Shown here piece after piece: positions 25,138 through 33,771 of a DNA stretch of 33,771 bases. The notes under the pieces are model-generated. The model had not been told where the DNA came from, did no database searches, and saw only the letters and a program-made list of their open reading frames with translations. A program made the translations under genes and the position numbers. Origin of the DNA: Acidobacteriota bacterium (GTDB taxonomy: Bacteria > Acidobacteriota > Terriglobia > UBA7540); assembly GCA_021827245.1 (NCBI GenBank), contig JAKAWN010000024.1, forward strand, positions 1 to 33,771, written 5' to 3'. Within the stretch, counting starts at the first letter, position 1; each line of letters begins with the position of its first letter.

Positions 25138-25818
25138 TTACCAAGGTCCCTGCTTCTCGATCGCGTCGGCAAAAACAAAACCGTCACGTTCCACCACGAC
25201 TCCGGGCTCAATCGCGATAGGTGTCTGAAACATAGGGCCTTCGTAGGCGAGGGTGTGAAATTCCCCATTTTCCCCGCAGGGATCAACCCCGGGCGGGAGA
25301 TCGGCCAGCAGCTCACCATCGAAACGGCGGCCGGCAAAAGAAGAATCCAGCTTCCTTGGATCAACACAGGTCAACAGGGCGCGAAGCCCTGCCGCGACCA
25401 TATCATGGGCGAGTTGGCGCGTTTCCAGGCCCCACAGAGGGAAAACCGGTTCGATCCCGGAACCCGCCAGCTTCATTTCGCGATAGCGACGGATATCTTC
25501 AAGGAAGAGATCGCCGAAAATGATGTGAGTTATACCCTCGTCGCGAGCGCGGCGCATAGCTGCCGTCATGGCCTCTTCGTAAGCTGCGTTCGGGCACGGA
25601 TTGGGAATGGGGACAGTGACAAGAGGCAAGCCCGTGTTTGCCGCCTGCGCCCGCAGCAAGGATTCGCGCACCGCGTGCATGGCCACGCGCTGGTATTCGG
25701 CATTCACAGTGGTCAGCAATGCCTCAACTCTAAATTCGCCCTGCCTCCGAACGACTTCAAGAGACCAGGCGCTGTCCTTGCCGCTGCTCCATGATAACCA
25801 CGCCTTCTTGCGCTCCAT
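25138..25818 (-). CDS. Dph6-like PP-loop ATP pyrophosphatase
   Basis: This 226-aa N-type ATP pyrophosphatase is related to diphthine-ammonia ligase Dph6 and archaeal MJ0570. The PP-loop SSGKDS is at 11-16. The family motif FGDLFLEDIRRYRE (about 101-114) and GENGEFHTL (182-190) are conserved. Such enzymes adenylate a substrate and then amidate it; since bacteria lack diphthamide, the bacterial substrate is unknown. The start at 25818 is preferred over 25836 because GAGAGG lies 6 bases upstream of it. It is transcribed divergently from the TetR gene. Confidence 0.88.
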   Translation of the reverse strand: MERKKAWLSWSSGKDSAWSLEVVRRQGEFRVEALLTTVNAEYQRVAMHAVRESLLRAQAANTGLPLVTVPIPNPCPNAAYEEAMTAAMRRARDEGITHIIFGDLFLEDIRRYREMKLAGSGIEPVFPLWGLETRQLAHDMVAAGLRALLTCVDPRKLDSSFAGRRFDGELLADLPPGVDPCGENGEFHTLAYEGPMFQTPIAIEPGVVVERDGFVFADAIEKQGPW

Positions 25819-26096
25819 ACCGAACCTCTCATTCAAACAGTATTCGCAGATTTAAGCCGCCGCAAGCTCTATTCGACACACTTGGCCTCAGCGCGCCCAC
25901 AGGGTGCCGATCACCTGAACCGAACTGCGGTCACACACATCTGATTAAGCTAGGGGCCATTCATGGGACTGAACGTTAGAGCCGGGATGGTACCGGCGAC
26001 TTTTCCCTGCCTTCATCAGATATTGGTCCGTCACGCGAGGGGCATCTGATCGCTTGAGAGCTTCGACTGGACATAGAGTCCAAGAGTCTAGTAAGC

Positions 26097-26110
26097 TGAC
26101 TGTTTAGTCA
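26097..26110. promoter_or_regulatory. Probable TetR operator
   Basis: TGACTGTTTAGTCA is a palindrome with 5-base arms TGACT/AGTCA and a 4-base centre, 24 bases before the TetR start. TGAC/GTCA half-sites are typical for TetR-family operators next to efflux genes. The rest of 25819-26134 contains no gene; direct repeats GAGTC occur at about 26077-26088. Confidence 0.5.
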
Positions 26111-26134
26111 TTTTATTGCTCTCTCGCGTCATCG

Positions 26135-26749
26135 ATGCCTCTCCTTGGCAAAACACGGAAGGAAGTGATCAAGGAATTCCGCACCGCGGAACTGCTCGAA
26201 GCAGCGCGCAAGGTCTTTGCAGAAAAGGGCTTTCACGCCGCAACCGTTGATGATATCGCAAGTGCGGCCGGGGTTGCAAAGGGCACCGTCTATCTCTATT
26301 ACCGGTCAAAGCAGGATGTTTACTGGGCGGCGCTCGAACATGGTATCACGGAACTCCAAAAAGAAATCCAAAGCCGGCTGGCGGCGGAAGACACGCCTGA
26401 GAAAAAGGTTCGGGCTTACATTGCAATCAAGATCCATTATTTCGAAAAGAACCGTGATTTTTTCAGAATCTATTTTTCAGAGCTCGGAAGCGGATTCACG
26501 CACCCAGCCCAGATGCCGCCGCGATTTGGTGACCTGTACCTCCAGCAGGCGCGGATTCTGGAGGGCGCGATCCAGCAGGGCATCAAACACGGGGTGATAC
26601 GGCATATCCGCACGGATACGGCAGCGGTAGCGATCAGTGATTTGATCCGGGGCGTCATTGTCCAGCGGGTTCTCGGCTGGTCCAAAAAAGATGTTGAATC
26701 CGATATCAATTTTATCTTTGATCTCGTTTGGAGAGGAATCTCAGCCTGA
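26135..26749 (+). CDS. TetR/AcrR-family transcriptional repressor
   Basis: This 204-aa regulator has the N-terminal TetR helix-turn-helix (about 37-58: TVDDIASAAGVAKGTVYLYYRSK), preceded by the typical KVFAEKGFHAAT helix. A ligand-binding helical C-terminal domain follows. It is expected to bind the palindrome just upstream and repress itself and the efflux genes until an effector binds. Its stop TGA overlaps the ATG of the TolC-type gene (TGATG), so it is co-transcribed with its targets. The effector is unknown. Confidence 0.93.
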   Translation: MPLLGKTRKEVIKEFRTAELLEAARKVFAEKGFHAATVDDIASAAGVAKGTVYLYYRSKQDVYWAALEHGITELQKEIQSRLAAEDTPEKKVRAYIAIKIHYFEKNRDFFRIYFSELGSGFTHPAQMPPRFGDLYLQQARILEGAIQQGIKHGVIRHIRTDTAAVAISDLIRGVIVQRVLGWSKKDVESDINFIFDLVWRGISA

Positions 26750-28230
26750 TGATCAGCGCACGAACAAAGACCGCAATTTATATACTGATGTTACTCCTCT
26801 TTAGCTGTACTTATGCAGCGGCTCAAACCAGTTCCGCCATGGGGAGCTATACGGCCGGTCAGGCGGGGATGGAATCAGCCGGGACAGCCTCATCGGCATC
26901 GGTGCAGGCGGCAACGCAGCAAAATCCATATCTGGGTGGTGTTCCGCCGGGCCCCGCGCAACGGGGAGTATTATCTCTATCCCTGGTCGGCGCGATTCAG
27001 CGCGGGCTGAGGTACAACCTGGGCCTGCTCCTCAGCGATCAGCAGACTCTGCAGGCGCGCGGGGCCAGAATCCGCGCTCTCAGCCGCCTTCTGCCCCAGA
27101 TTTCGGCGGGTACGTCTGAGACGAGCGAACAGATTAACCTGAAAGCTCTCGGGTTCCCCAATTTTCCAGGAATACCTCCCATTATCGGTCCCTTCAGTGT
27201 ATTTGACGTGCGGGGGTACGTGGACCAGCCCGTTCTGGATCTCAAGGACCTTCACCAGGAAAGAGCTGAAAGAGACAACGTCAAGGCCGCCCAGTTTACG
27301 TATCAAAACGCACGCGACCTGGTGGTGCTGGTGTCCGCCAACCTGTACCTGGAGGCATTAGCTGGCTCCAGCCGGGTGGGCGCGGCACAGGCTGAGGTCA
27401 AAACCGCTCAGGCGGTTTATGACCGCGCGGTCGATATGAAAAAGGCGGGCATGGTGCCCGGGATCGATGTCCTCCGCAGCCAGGTGGAACTGCAGGCAGA
27501 ACAGCAACGGCTGATTTTCTTGAAGAATCAGTCTCAGACAGAGAAACTTTCCCTGGCAAGAGCCATAGGGCTGCCGGTGGCCCAGGAGTTCCGCTTGACA
27601 AGCAAGGTTCCCTATACACCGCCTCCTCCCATCACGCTCGATCAAGCACTCAGCCGGGCCCTCGCGACGCGGGCCGACTATAAGAGCCTGCTTGCCCAGG
27701 TTCATGCGGCCGAAGCCTTGAAGAAGGCCGCGCGCAGCGAGGCCTTGCCCTCCGTGAATTTCCATGCGGATTACGGAGACATCGGGCCCAGTCCAGGGAA
27801 TTCTCACGGCACCTACACGGTTGAAGCCAATCTGAAAATACCGCTTTTCCAGGGTGGCAAAGTTCGCGGTGACGAGATGGAGGCAAATGCCCTGTTACAA
27901 CAACGCGAGTCGGAACTCAAAGACCTGCGCAACCAGATCCAGTACCAGGTGCGGACGGCCTTCCTGGACTTGAGATCGTCGGAAGACCAGGTTCGTGTCG
28001 CCAGGAGCACTCAAATCCTGGCCCATGAACAGCTAAGGGAAGCCCGGGACAGGTTTGCTGCCGGAGTGGTCAACAGCCTTGAAGTCGTGCAGTCACAGCA
28101 GGCCGTCGCAACGGCTGACGAAAACTATATTTCCAGTCTCTACAGCTACAACGTTGCGAAAGCCTCGCTGGCACGCGCCCTGGGTCTCGCGGAGGAGGCG
28201 TTCAAGCAAATGATTGGAGGAAACAAGTAA
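26749..28230 (+). CDS. TolC-family outer-membrane efflux channel
   Basis: This 493-aa protein begins with a signal peptide (hydrophobic core IYILMLLLFSCTYAAAQ, probable cleavage after AAA or AQ). It contains the two helical-hairpin repeats of the outer-membrane efflux protein family: YNLGLLLSDQQ near residue 95, and LQQRESELKDLRNQIQYQV then DRFAAGVVNSLEVVQSQQAVATA in the second half. It should form the trimeric exit duct for the adaptor and MFS pump encoded next. The start at 26749 overlaps the TetR stop and has GGAGAGG upstream; an earlier in-frame ATG at 26728 lies inside the TetR gene. Its stop overlaps the next start (TAATG). Confidence 0.92.
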   Translation: MISARTKTAIYILMLLLFSCTYAAAQTSSAMGSYTAGQAGMESAGTASSASVQAATQQNPYLGGVPPGPAQRGVLSLSLVGAIQRGLRYNLGLLLSDQQTLQARGARIRALSRLLPQISAGTSETSEQINLKALGFPNFPGIPPIIGPFSVFDVRGYVDQPVLDLKDLHQERAERDNVKAAQFTYQNARDLVVLVSANLYLEALAGSSRVGAAQAEVKTAQAVYDRAVDMKKAGMVPGIDVLRSQVELQAEQQRLIFLKNQSQTEKLSLARAIGLPVAQEFRLTSKVPYTPPPPITLDQALSRALATRADYKSLLAQVHAAEALKKAARSEALPSVNFHADYGDIGPSPGNSHGTYTVEANLKIPLFQGGKVRGDEMEANALLQQRESELKDLRNQIQYQVRTAFLDLRSSEDQVRVARSTQILAHEQLREARDRFAAGVVNSLEVVQSQQAVATADENYISSLYSYNVAKASLARALGLAEEAFKQMIGGNK

Positions 28231-29480
28231 TGGCGGATGCCACGAAGACGGTGGAAATAAATGGCACAAACGAAAGGAACGCGCCTGAGTCCGAAGAGCG
28301 CCGATCATTTTTCCAGCTTCATCCTAAAGCCAAGTGGGTCCTGCTTGTGATCGCCCTGGTGCTGGTTGTGGGTGGAATCTTTGTCTGGCGGTACTACTCA
28401 ACGCACGAATCGACCGATGATGCCCAGATTGACGGTGACATTTATCCCATCAGCGCGCGCATCGACGGCCATGTAATAGCCGTTGAGGTCGAGAACAACG
28501 AGTTCGTCAAGAAGGGCACGGTTCTGGTTCGGGTTGATCCGACAGACTACAAGGTGGCGCTTGAGCGCGCCCAGGCCGATTACGCAATGGCCCAGGCGCG
28601 TGCTCAGGCTTCCCGCGTTGGCGTGCCCATCACTTTCGTCAATTCCACAACCGGAATCTCTGCCGCCGAAGCCCGAGTGGAACAGGCGCAGGCGGCCATT
28701 TTCGCCTCGCAAAAACAATATTTGGCAGCCCAAGCCAGGGTCCGACAGACGCAGGCGGATTACGCCAAAGCCAAGTCAGACCTGGCACGTTACGCACAGC
28801 TCGTCAAGAAAGACGAAGTTTCCCAGCAGCAGTACGACCACGCACTGCAAACAGCCGAAGCCGACTCCGCAGCGGTGACGGCGGCACAGTCAGCCGCCTC
28901 GGCCGCGGCCCAGGAAGTTTCACTGGCGAAAGCCCGCTTGGCCCAGGCGCAAGCCGACCTCCGAGCTTCCCACAACGGGCCTCAACACGTCAAAGTCAGC
29001 CGCGCCGAAGCAGCCGCTGCCGAAGCAGCTGTCATGATCGCCAAGGCCAACCTTGACCAGGCGCAACTGAATGTGGACTACACCACCATTCGAGCGCCGG
29101 TGGATGGCATCGTGGGCAAGAAATCCGTCGAGCCGGGACAGAACATCGGAGTTGGCCAGGATTTAATGGCAGTTGTGCCGGTTGCAGGATTGTACGTCAC
29201 CGCCAATTACAAAGAGACAGAACTGAAAGACATGCGCCCGGGCGATCCCGCCACAATCCATGTTGACGCTTATGACCGCAATTACAAAGGACACGTGCTG
29301 AACATTGCCGGCGCCACAGGGGAGAAATTCAGCCTGCTTCCGCCTGAGAATGCAACCGGCAACTATGTCAAGGTGGTCCAGCGGATTCCCGTCAAGATCG
29401 TTTTCGATCCGGGCGAGGACAAACAGCACCTTCTGCGCATTGGAATGTCTGTCGAACCTACAGTGGTCACCAAGAACTAA
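28230..29480 (+). CDS. EmrA/HlyD-family periplasmic adaptor
   Basis: This 416-aa membrane fusion protein has one N-terminal transmembrane helix (about 36-53), then the family motif STDDAQIDGDIYPISARIDG (61-80) that begins the lipoyl half. A long alanine/glutamine-rich coiled-coil hairpin (about 110-280) follows, then the second lipoyl half (APVDGIVGKKSVEPGQ) and a beta-barrel domain. It bridges the MFS pump and the TolC channel. The ATG overlaps the preceding stop. Genes on both sides belong to the same efflux system, except for the kinase-like gene that follows. Confidence 0.94.
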   Translation: MADATKTVEINGTNERNAPESEERRSFFQLHPKAKWVLLVIALVLVVGGIFVWRYYSTHESTDDAQIDGDIYPISARIDGHVIAVEVENNEFVKKGTVLVRVDPTDYKVALERAQADYAMAQARAQASRVGVPITFVNSTTGISAAEARVEQAQAAIFASQKQYLAAQARVRQTQADYAKAKSDLARYAQLVKKDEVSQQQYDHALQTAEADSAAVTAAQSAASAAAQEVSLAKARLAQAQADLRASHNGPQHVKVSRAEAAAAEAAVMIAKANLDQAQLNVDYTTIRAPVDGIVGKKSVEPGQNIGVGQDLMAVVPVAGLYVTANYKETELKDMRPGDPATIHVDAYDRNYKGHVLNIAGATGEKFSLLPPENATGNYVKVVQRIPVKIVFDPGEDKQHLLRIGMSVEPTVVTKN

Positions 29481-29490
29481 AGAGGGTGCA

Positions 29491-30114
29491 ATGTTTAATG
29501 TTGTTACCATCAGCCGCGAATACGGCAGCGGCGGCGGAATGATTGCAGAAATGCTGGCCCAGCGCCTGGGCTGGAAATTGGTGGACAAGTCGCTGGTCGT
29601 CGAAGTTGCGAAGCGGGCGCAAGTTGAGCTCAAAACGGCCGCCAGTTTCGACGAAAGTGTCGATCCCTGGTTTCACAGTCTGGTCAAAAGCCTGTGGCGC
29701 GGCGGTTATGAGGGATCAGCCTCAACCGTCGATATCACCGTCATCGATTCCGAAGGCATGGCAAAGATTAGCGGGGAGATCATCCGGGAGGCAGCGACAT
29801 TGGGGCGGTGTGTGATTGTCGGCCGGGGCAGCCAGTGCGTCCTTCACCATCACAGGAATATTTTTCACGTTTCGGTCTTCGGCCCGCGCCATGAAAAAAT
29901 CCAGCGCTTGCGCGAGCGCCTGTCACCCGATAAGGACCCGGAGCGTACGATGGATGAGATGGACCGCAGGCGCGCAGCGTACATCGATCGCTTCTATGCG
30001 AGGGATTGGAAGGATCGCCGCCTCTATCACCTGGTCATTTCTACGACCCTCGGTCTTGATACCGTGACCAACACGATTGTTTGTGCAGCGGGGGTCACAC
30101 CCAAAACAACCTGA
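29491..30114 (+). CDS. Cytidylate kinase-like family protein
   Basis: This 207-aa protein belongs to the cytidylate-kinase-like family (Pfam Cytidylate_kin2). The N-terminus VVTISREYGSGGG (4-16) forms the modified phosphate-binding loop, and LGWKLVDKSLV follows. CVIVGRGSQCVL lies mid-protein. RLRERLSPDKDPERTMDEMD and the C-terminal ARDWKDRRLYHLVISTTLGL complete the pattern. These proteins are nucleotide-binding and widespread, but their substrates are mostly untested. The start at 29491 has AGAGGG 5 bases upstream. It lies 10 bases after the adaptor gene and 2 bases before the MFS gene, so it is co-expressed with the efflux pump; its role there is unclear. Confidence 0.85.
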   Translation: MFNVVTISREYGSGGGMIAEMLAQRLGWKLVDKSLVVEVAKRAQVELKTAASFDESVDPWFHSLVKSLWRGGYEGSASTVDITVIDSEGMAKISGEIIREAATLGRCVIVGRGSQCVLHHHRNIFHVSVFGPRHEKIQRLRERLSPDKDPERTMDEMDRRRAAYIDRFYARDWKDRRLYHLVISTTLGLDTVTNTIVCAAGVTPKTT

Positions 30115-30116
30115 GC

Positions 30117-31673
30117 ATGGCAGAAAAAAACGAACAACCGCAGGTTAATCCCTGGATCATCGCCATCGCGGTGATGCTGAGCACCTTTATGGAAGTGCTC
30201 GACACCACGGTGGTGAATGTCTCGCTGCCGCACATTGCCGGCAGCATGTCGGCCTCGGTGGATGAAGCCACCTGGACGCTGACCTCTTATCTGGTGGCCA
30301 ACGCCATCATCCTTCCCATCACTGGCTGGCTTTCCAACTACTTCGGGCGGAAACGCATGCTGATGACCTCCGTCACGGGGTTTACGGCGGCGTCGTTCAT
30401 GTGCGGGCTGGCGCCCAGCCTGCCGCTGCTGGTCTTCTTCCGGGTTGTACAGGGAGCCTGCGGCGGCGGACTCCAGCCTATTTCCCAGGCGGTCCTGCTG
30501 GAATCTTTTCCGCCCGAGGATCGCGGCAAGGCCATGGGCTTCTGGGGGCTTGGAATCGTCGTGGCGCCCATGCTCGGCCCGGTACTTGGCGGCTGGCTCA
30601 CTGACAGCTATAGCTGGCGCTGGGTGTTTTATATCAACATTCCGATCGGCATCCTTGCACTCGTCATGACCCAGCTCTTCGTATTCGATCCGCATTACAT
30701 TAAGCGCGCCACCAGCCGCATCGATTACTGGGGCATTGGAATGCTCGCCGTCGGTGTGGGTACATTGCAGATCGTGCTGGACAAAGGGCAGGAAAAAGAC
30801 TGGTTCTCATCGACCTTCATTACCCGGCTGGTCATCATCTCCGCCATCGCCCTGGTCCTCTTCATCGTTTATGAGCTAATCGTCGCCCATCCCGTGGTGG
30901 ACCTGCGGGCCTTGAAGGAGCGAACTTACAGCGCCGGCGTTTTTCTCATGACCGTCCTGGGTTTTGTTCTTTATGGTAGCCTGGTGATCCTGCCCATCTT
31001 TCTTCAGACCATTCTGGGGTATCCGGCTCTCCAGGCAGGGGTCGCCATGGCTCCGAGGGGACTTGGGTCTTTCATTGCCATGCCTTTTGTCGGCCTGATC
31101 TTATCCCGCTACGATGCTCGAAAGCTTCTGGTGATCGGTGTCCTGGGCTGCGCCGCCTCTCTGGTATTGCTGGGCACTCTTAACTTGAACGTCGGCTACT
31201 GGGAAATCTTCTGGGCCCAGTTCCTGCAAGGATTGTCAATGGGATTCCTGTTTGTACCGCTCACGACGGTCACGATGGACCCGATCCCTAACGAAAAAAT
31301 GGGCAACGCCACCAGCATCTTTAACCTGATGCGAAACATCGGCGGAAGCATGGGCATTGCTCTTTCCACCACCATCGTTGCCCGCAGCGAGCAGCAGTAC
31401 ACCAATTTCCTCGGGCGCCACGTCAATCCCTACAGTCCGCAAACCCAGATGATGTTCCAGAACCTTCGCTCCTTCTTCATGAGCAGCGGCTCGGATGCGG
31501 TTACTGCGTCCCAGCGGGCCTATGCGGCCCTGTTTGGCATGGTGGAGGAGCAGGCGGCGATGCTGTCGTTCAATCACACCTACCTGTTCCTGGCCATCAT
31601 CTTTGTCATCGTGATGCCGGCCATTCTCCTGATGAAAAGGCCGAAAAGCCGTGGCAGGATGCCGGTCCACTAG
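30117..31673 (+). CDS. DHA2-family MFS drug transporter (EmrB/QacA type)
   Basis: This 518-aa integral membrane proton-drug antiporter has the family pattern of 14 predicted membrane helices. The first carries MLSTFMEVLDTTVVNVSLPH, which is the DHA2 motif D1. GWLSNYFGRKRM matches motif A between helices 2 and 3, and the motif C region GLGIVVAPMLGPVLGGWL is present. With the EmrA-type adaptor and TolC-type channel it would form a tripartite pump moving amphiphilic compounds or fatty acids outward across both membranes. The start at 30117 is 2 bases after the kinase stop; an upstream in-frame ATG at 30081 lies inside that gene. A dispersed repeat follows the stop codon. Confidence 0.95.
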   Translation: MAEKNEQPQVNPWIIAIAVMLSTFMEVLDTTVVNVSLPHIAGSMSASVDEATWTLTSYLVANAIILPITGWLSNYFGRKRMLMTSVTGFTAASFMCGLAPSLPLLVFFRVVQGACGGGLQPISQAVLLESFPPEDRGKAMGFWGLGIVVAPMLGPVLGGWLTDSYSWRWVFYINIPIGILALVMTQLFVFDPHYIKRATSRIDYWGIGMLAVGVGTLQIVLDKGQEKDWFSSTFITRLVIISAIALVLFIVYELIVAHPVVDLRALKERTYSAGVFLMTVLGFVLYGSLVILPIFLQTILGYPALQAGVAMAPRGLGSFIAMPFVGLILSRYDARKLLVIGVLGCAASLVLLGTLNLNVGYWEIFWAQFLQGLSMGFLFVPLTTVTMDPIPNEKMGNATSIFNLMRNIGGSMGIALSTTIVARSEQQYTNFLGRHVNPYSPQTQMMFQNLRSFFMSSGSDAVTASQRAYAALFGMVEEQAAMLSFNHTYLFLAIIFVIVMPAILLMKRPKSRGRMPVH

Positions 31674-31676
31674 CGG

Positions 31677-31755
31677 TTTGCTGAAAAATGTCTTACAGAG
31701 CGTGTAGCGGCGGGTTCATCCCGCCAAAAGACCAATCTCTTCAACACAGGTTGGC
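31677..31755. repeat. Paired-hairpin dispersed repeat, copy B
   Basis: The sequence from GGTTTGCTGAAAAATG through GTGTAGCGGCGGGTTCATCC (about 31675-31720) and on to TTCAACACAGG matches the left half of 19782-19893 at most positions. The second stem is decayed. It separates the convergent MFS and dehydrogenase genes. Confidence 0.6.
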
Positions 31756-31787
31756 TGTAAGTCTGGTGCGGTCTTGCCGGGTCCAAA

Positions 31788-33590
31788 TCATTTTCCGTTT
31801 ATCGAAAAGGCCAGCAGCACGTTTCCCGCGATGTTATTGGTATACCCGGCTTCAACGTAGAGCATTCCGTTGACGATCGCGGGCCCGGTTGCGTTCATTG
31901 AGCCTCCCTGCACAGCAATCCCGTTGACGGCCTGGAAAGTTTGCAGCGCGTCGAAATCCCAAATCACCTTGCCGGTCTTCGTGTCATAAGCGCGAAGGTG
32001 CCCGTCTTCGGAGCCTGAAAAGACGACGCCGGGAATTAATGTCGGCGGTGCGCTCTGCGCGGCGCTGCATCCCACCTGTTTCGCGCAGGCCGGCATGGGC
32101 GGAGGCGCGTACCAGACTCTTTCGCCCGTGGCGGCCTCGAGCGCAAACAAACCTCCTCCTGCTTCCGGGTTGTTGGGGTCCCAGTCTGACAGTGGAAAAT
32201 AGGCAACTTTTCCGCTTGCCGCTCCTCCCCATTCGATTCCTCCGAGCGGGCCGCCTTTTCCAATTCGCGACTTCCACACGATCTTGCCATCATGATCAGG
32301 ATCGAGACCGTAGACCACTCCGGATTTTTGCGCGGCGATCAGGATGCGCCGCCCGCCCGGCAGCTTCCGGAGGATGGGCGGCGACCCAAAGTCAAAGTCG
32401 TTCCCGGGATTGGGCGGGCAGTTGACTTTGCCGGGCGCGACGCAGGCGATGTTCCACAGGTCGTCCGCTGTAAGCTGCCGGCGCCAGAGCATTTTTCCGT
32501 CGCTCATGCGGAGCGCAATAATCGCGTCCGTATAAGAACTGGGTGGATCGGAGTAGCTGTTTCCCGTCGCCACGTAGATGACGTGCTTCTTCGCGTCGAT
32601 GGTGGGCGGCGACCACACGGCCGCTCCCGACGGCCCCCACAGCGGCGTCCCGGCCGCGTTCCGGCGTCCGGTAAGGTGCGGCGCTTCCGGGATGGTGTAA
32701 GTTTTCCAGATCTGTTTGCCTGTCCGGGCGTTCAGCGCCACCACACTGCCCCGGAAGGTGCAGCACGGATACTTCGGATCAATCGCCGCTCCTTCTTCGC
32801 CGGAGGAGACCGGAACGTATAGCCGGCCGTTATAGAAGACGGGCGAGCCTGTGATGCGGGCCGCCGGATGCGGATCAACATGGGCCTTCCAGATCAGTTT
32901 TCCCGTTGAAGTGCTGACGGCGTAAACATTTCCTTCCACATCGCCAAAGTACACCACGCGCCCGCCGAACCCGGACGTAACAGCCGTCTTCACGGTGGTT
33001 GGCGCCTTGAATGTCCAGTAGATGCATCCCGTTTTGGCGTCCAAGGAATAGACCGTGCCGTCCTCGCTGCCCGCATAGAGCCTCCCGCCGAAGACGGTGG
33101 GTTGGCCGAAAGTGGCGGAAGCGCCCGGAAATCCAAAAGCCCACTTCAGCTTGAGTTTGGGGACGTCCGATTGCTTGAGCGCCGCAATGGCGCCAGGGAT
33201 GGACCGGCTGTTATCCAGATTTTCCCCCCAGGCCGTGTATCCGGGGTCGTTCAGCACCGGCTTACGTCTCACCGTGCAATACCCGCTTGCTGGGGTCTGT
33301 CCGTCGGTCTCGGAGGCTGAAAGGAATTCCGCTACCGCAACGCGTTCATTTTTCGTCAGCTCTTTGCCCACGGTCATCATCTTTCCGGTTTCAAGCGTGC
33401 GCAGGATATAGCTCCGCGAGAGCTGGCTGAGCGCTGCTACTGACGGTGCTGGCGTGCGCTGCGAACTGCGATGGCACACCGCGCACTTCTGGTCGAAAAT
33501 GGCCGATCCGTCAGGATTTTTTGAGGCTGCATGGGCGGAGGGAACAAGTATCAGGAAGAAAGCGGCGGGAAGGATTGACCCAATTCGCAT
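31788..33590 (-). CDS. Cytochrome c - PQQ-type beta-propeller dehydrogenase
   Basis: This 600-aa exported protein has a signal peptide (cleavage after SAHA near residue 21) and a heme site CAVCH at 36-40 with candidate distal Met71/72. An eight-bladed type propeller follows with repeated blades such as YAGSEDGTVYSLDAKTGCIYW, YFGDVEGNVYAVSTSTGKLIW and SGSEDGHLRAYDTKTGKVIW. A vicinal Cys pair lies in KYPCC. The layout resembles polyvinyl-alcohol dehydrogenase-like quinoproteins with an N-terminal cytochrome domain, which oxidise alcohols in the periplasm and pass electrons to the chain. The start is supported by GGATAGG 5 bases upstream of the ATG. PQQ dependence is inferred. It stands alone, convergent to the efflux operon. 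Confidence 0.88.
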   Translation of the reverse strand: MRIGSILPAAFFLILVPSAHAASKNPDGSAIFDQKCAVCHRSSQRTPAPSVAALSQLSRSYILRTLETGKMMTVGKELTKNERVAVAEFLSASETDGQTPASGYCTVRRKPVLNDPGYTAWGENLDNSRSIPGAIAALKQSDVPKLKLKWAFGFPGASATFGQPTVFGGRLYAGSEDGTVYSLDAKTGCIYWTFKAPTTVKTAVTSGFGGRVVYFGDVEGNVYAVSTSTGKLIWKAHVDPHPAARITGSPVFYNGRLYVPVSSGEEGAAIDPKYPCCTFRGSVVALNARTGKQIWKTYTIPEAPHLTGRRNAAGTPLWGPSGAAVWSPPTIDAKKHVIYVATGNSYSDPPSSYTDAIIALRMSDGKMLWRRQLTADDLWNIACVAPGKVNCPPNPGNDFDFGSPPILRKLPGGRRILIAAQKSGVVYGLDPDHDGKIVWKSRIGKGGPLGGIEWGGAASGKVAYFPLSDWDPNNPEAGGGLFALEAATGERVWYAPPPMPACAKQVGCSAAQSAPPTLIPGVVFSGSEDGHLRAYDTKTGKVIWDFDALQTFQAVNGIAVQGGSMNATGPAIVNGMLYVEAGYTNNIAGNVLLAFSINGK

Positions 33591-33771
33591 AACCTATCCA
33601 GGCGGCGTAGATCCGACGATATATTCAACATACAGTCCTCCCCTTTAGCCTGACTTCCGCGCTCGGGCGAGCGAGGTATCGCATTGGCAATGAGATAGCA
33701 TTTCATTCCGTCACTATGGCGAAAGGGCGGACCAACTTTTGACCGGCTTCATGACTTCTGCCGATATTTTC
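33591..33771. other. Upstream region of the dehydrogenase gene
   Basis: This stretch probably holds the minus-strand promoter of the dehydrogenase gene; AT-rich sequence ATATATCG-type (33617-33625 region) lies close to the start. I see no gene in the remaining bases to the window end. Confidence 0.35.

Noticed and set aside
25138..25818. LarE, because it is also a PP-loop ATPase and larC is present
   Set aside because: The motifs (SSGKDS, GENGEFHTL) are those of the Dph6/MJ0570 group, and the conserved LarE pattern is not present.

Overview
The window reads as a chromosomal segment of a GC-rich free-living bacterium. Several things suggest Acidobacteriota: dispersed two-hairpin palindromic repeats (one of them translated inside metG), a fatty acyl reductase / ACP-ligase lipid locus, and a PQQ-type dehydrogenase fused to cytochrome c. 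This assignment is inference; no rRNA or other decisive marker is present.

Positions 1-6310 look like the right end of an integrated island. Two minus-strand metabolic genes (a zinc alcohol dehydrogenase and an alpha/beta hydrolase) sit among long non-coding stretches. These stretches carry a three-copy dispersed repeat, a set of five CTGCAG-N3-CTGCAG hairpins, and a small inverted-repeat element with TGACACCATCC ends. A two-gene module follows: a 76-aa KGG-type protein and a tyrosine recombinase. It has a strong promoter overlapped by a palindrome, and it abuts the 3' end of a minus-strand tRNA-Asn, the usual integration geometry.

Positions 6390-13040 are a minus-strand housekeeping block: larC, metG, a TatD-family nuclease, a long-chain polyprenyl diphosphate synthase, a CYTH-domain protein and tatA. 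The linker of metG contains an in-frame two-hairpin repeat, and both flanks of metG carry short ATTGA/GATTCA-type repeats.

Positions 13713-24288 form a plus-strand lipid locus: a 25-aa leader ORF, a CDP-alcohol phosphatidyltransferase, a fatty acyl reductase, an ACP/AMP-ligase/PlsC-like fusion, PlsY, a HAD-IB phosphatase, a LarA-like DUF2088 protein, an extended SDR and a diacylglycerol-kinase-like lipid kinase. Together they could activate and reduce acyl chains, build and phosphorylate a glycerolipid, and attach a head group. The presence of an acyl reductase makes ether, alkyl or otherwise modified lipids plausible. This is the most interesting part of the window. Two key residues appear altered: the PlsC-like domain has Arg in place of its catalytic His, and the LarA-like protein lacks one of the LarA histidines.

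Positions 24289-26134 hold a minus-strand terminator hairpin, poorly coding sequence, and a Dph6-like PP-loop ATPase divergent from a TetR gene. Positions 26135-31673 are a tightly coupled tripartite efflux operon (TetR, TolC-type channel, EmrA-type adaptor, EmrB-type DHA2 transporter) with a cytidylate-kinase-like gene inserted between adaptor and transporter. The window closes with a convergent cytochrome c / PQQ beta-propeller dehydrogenase.
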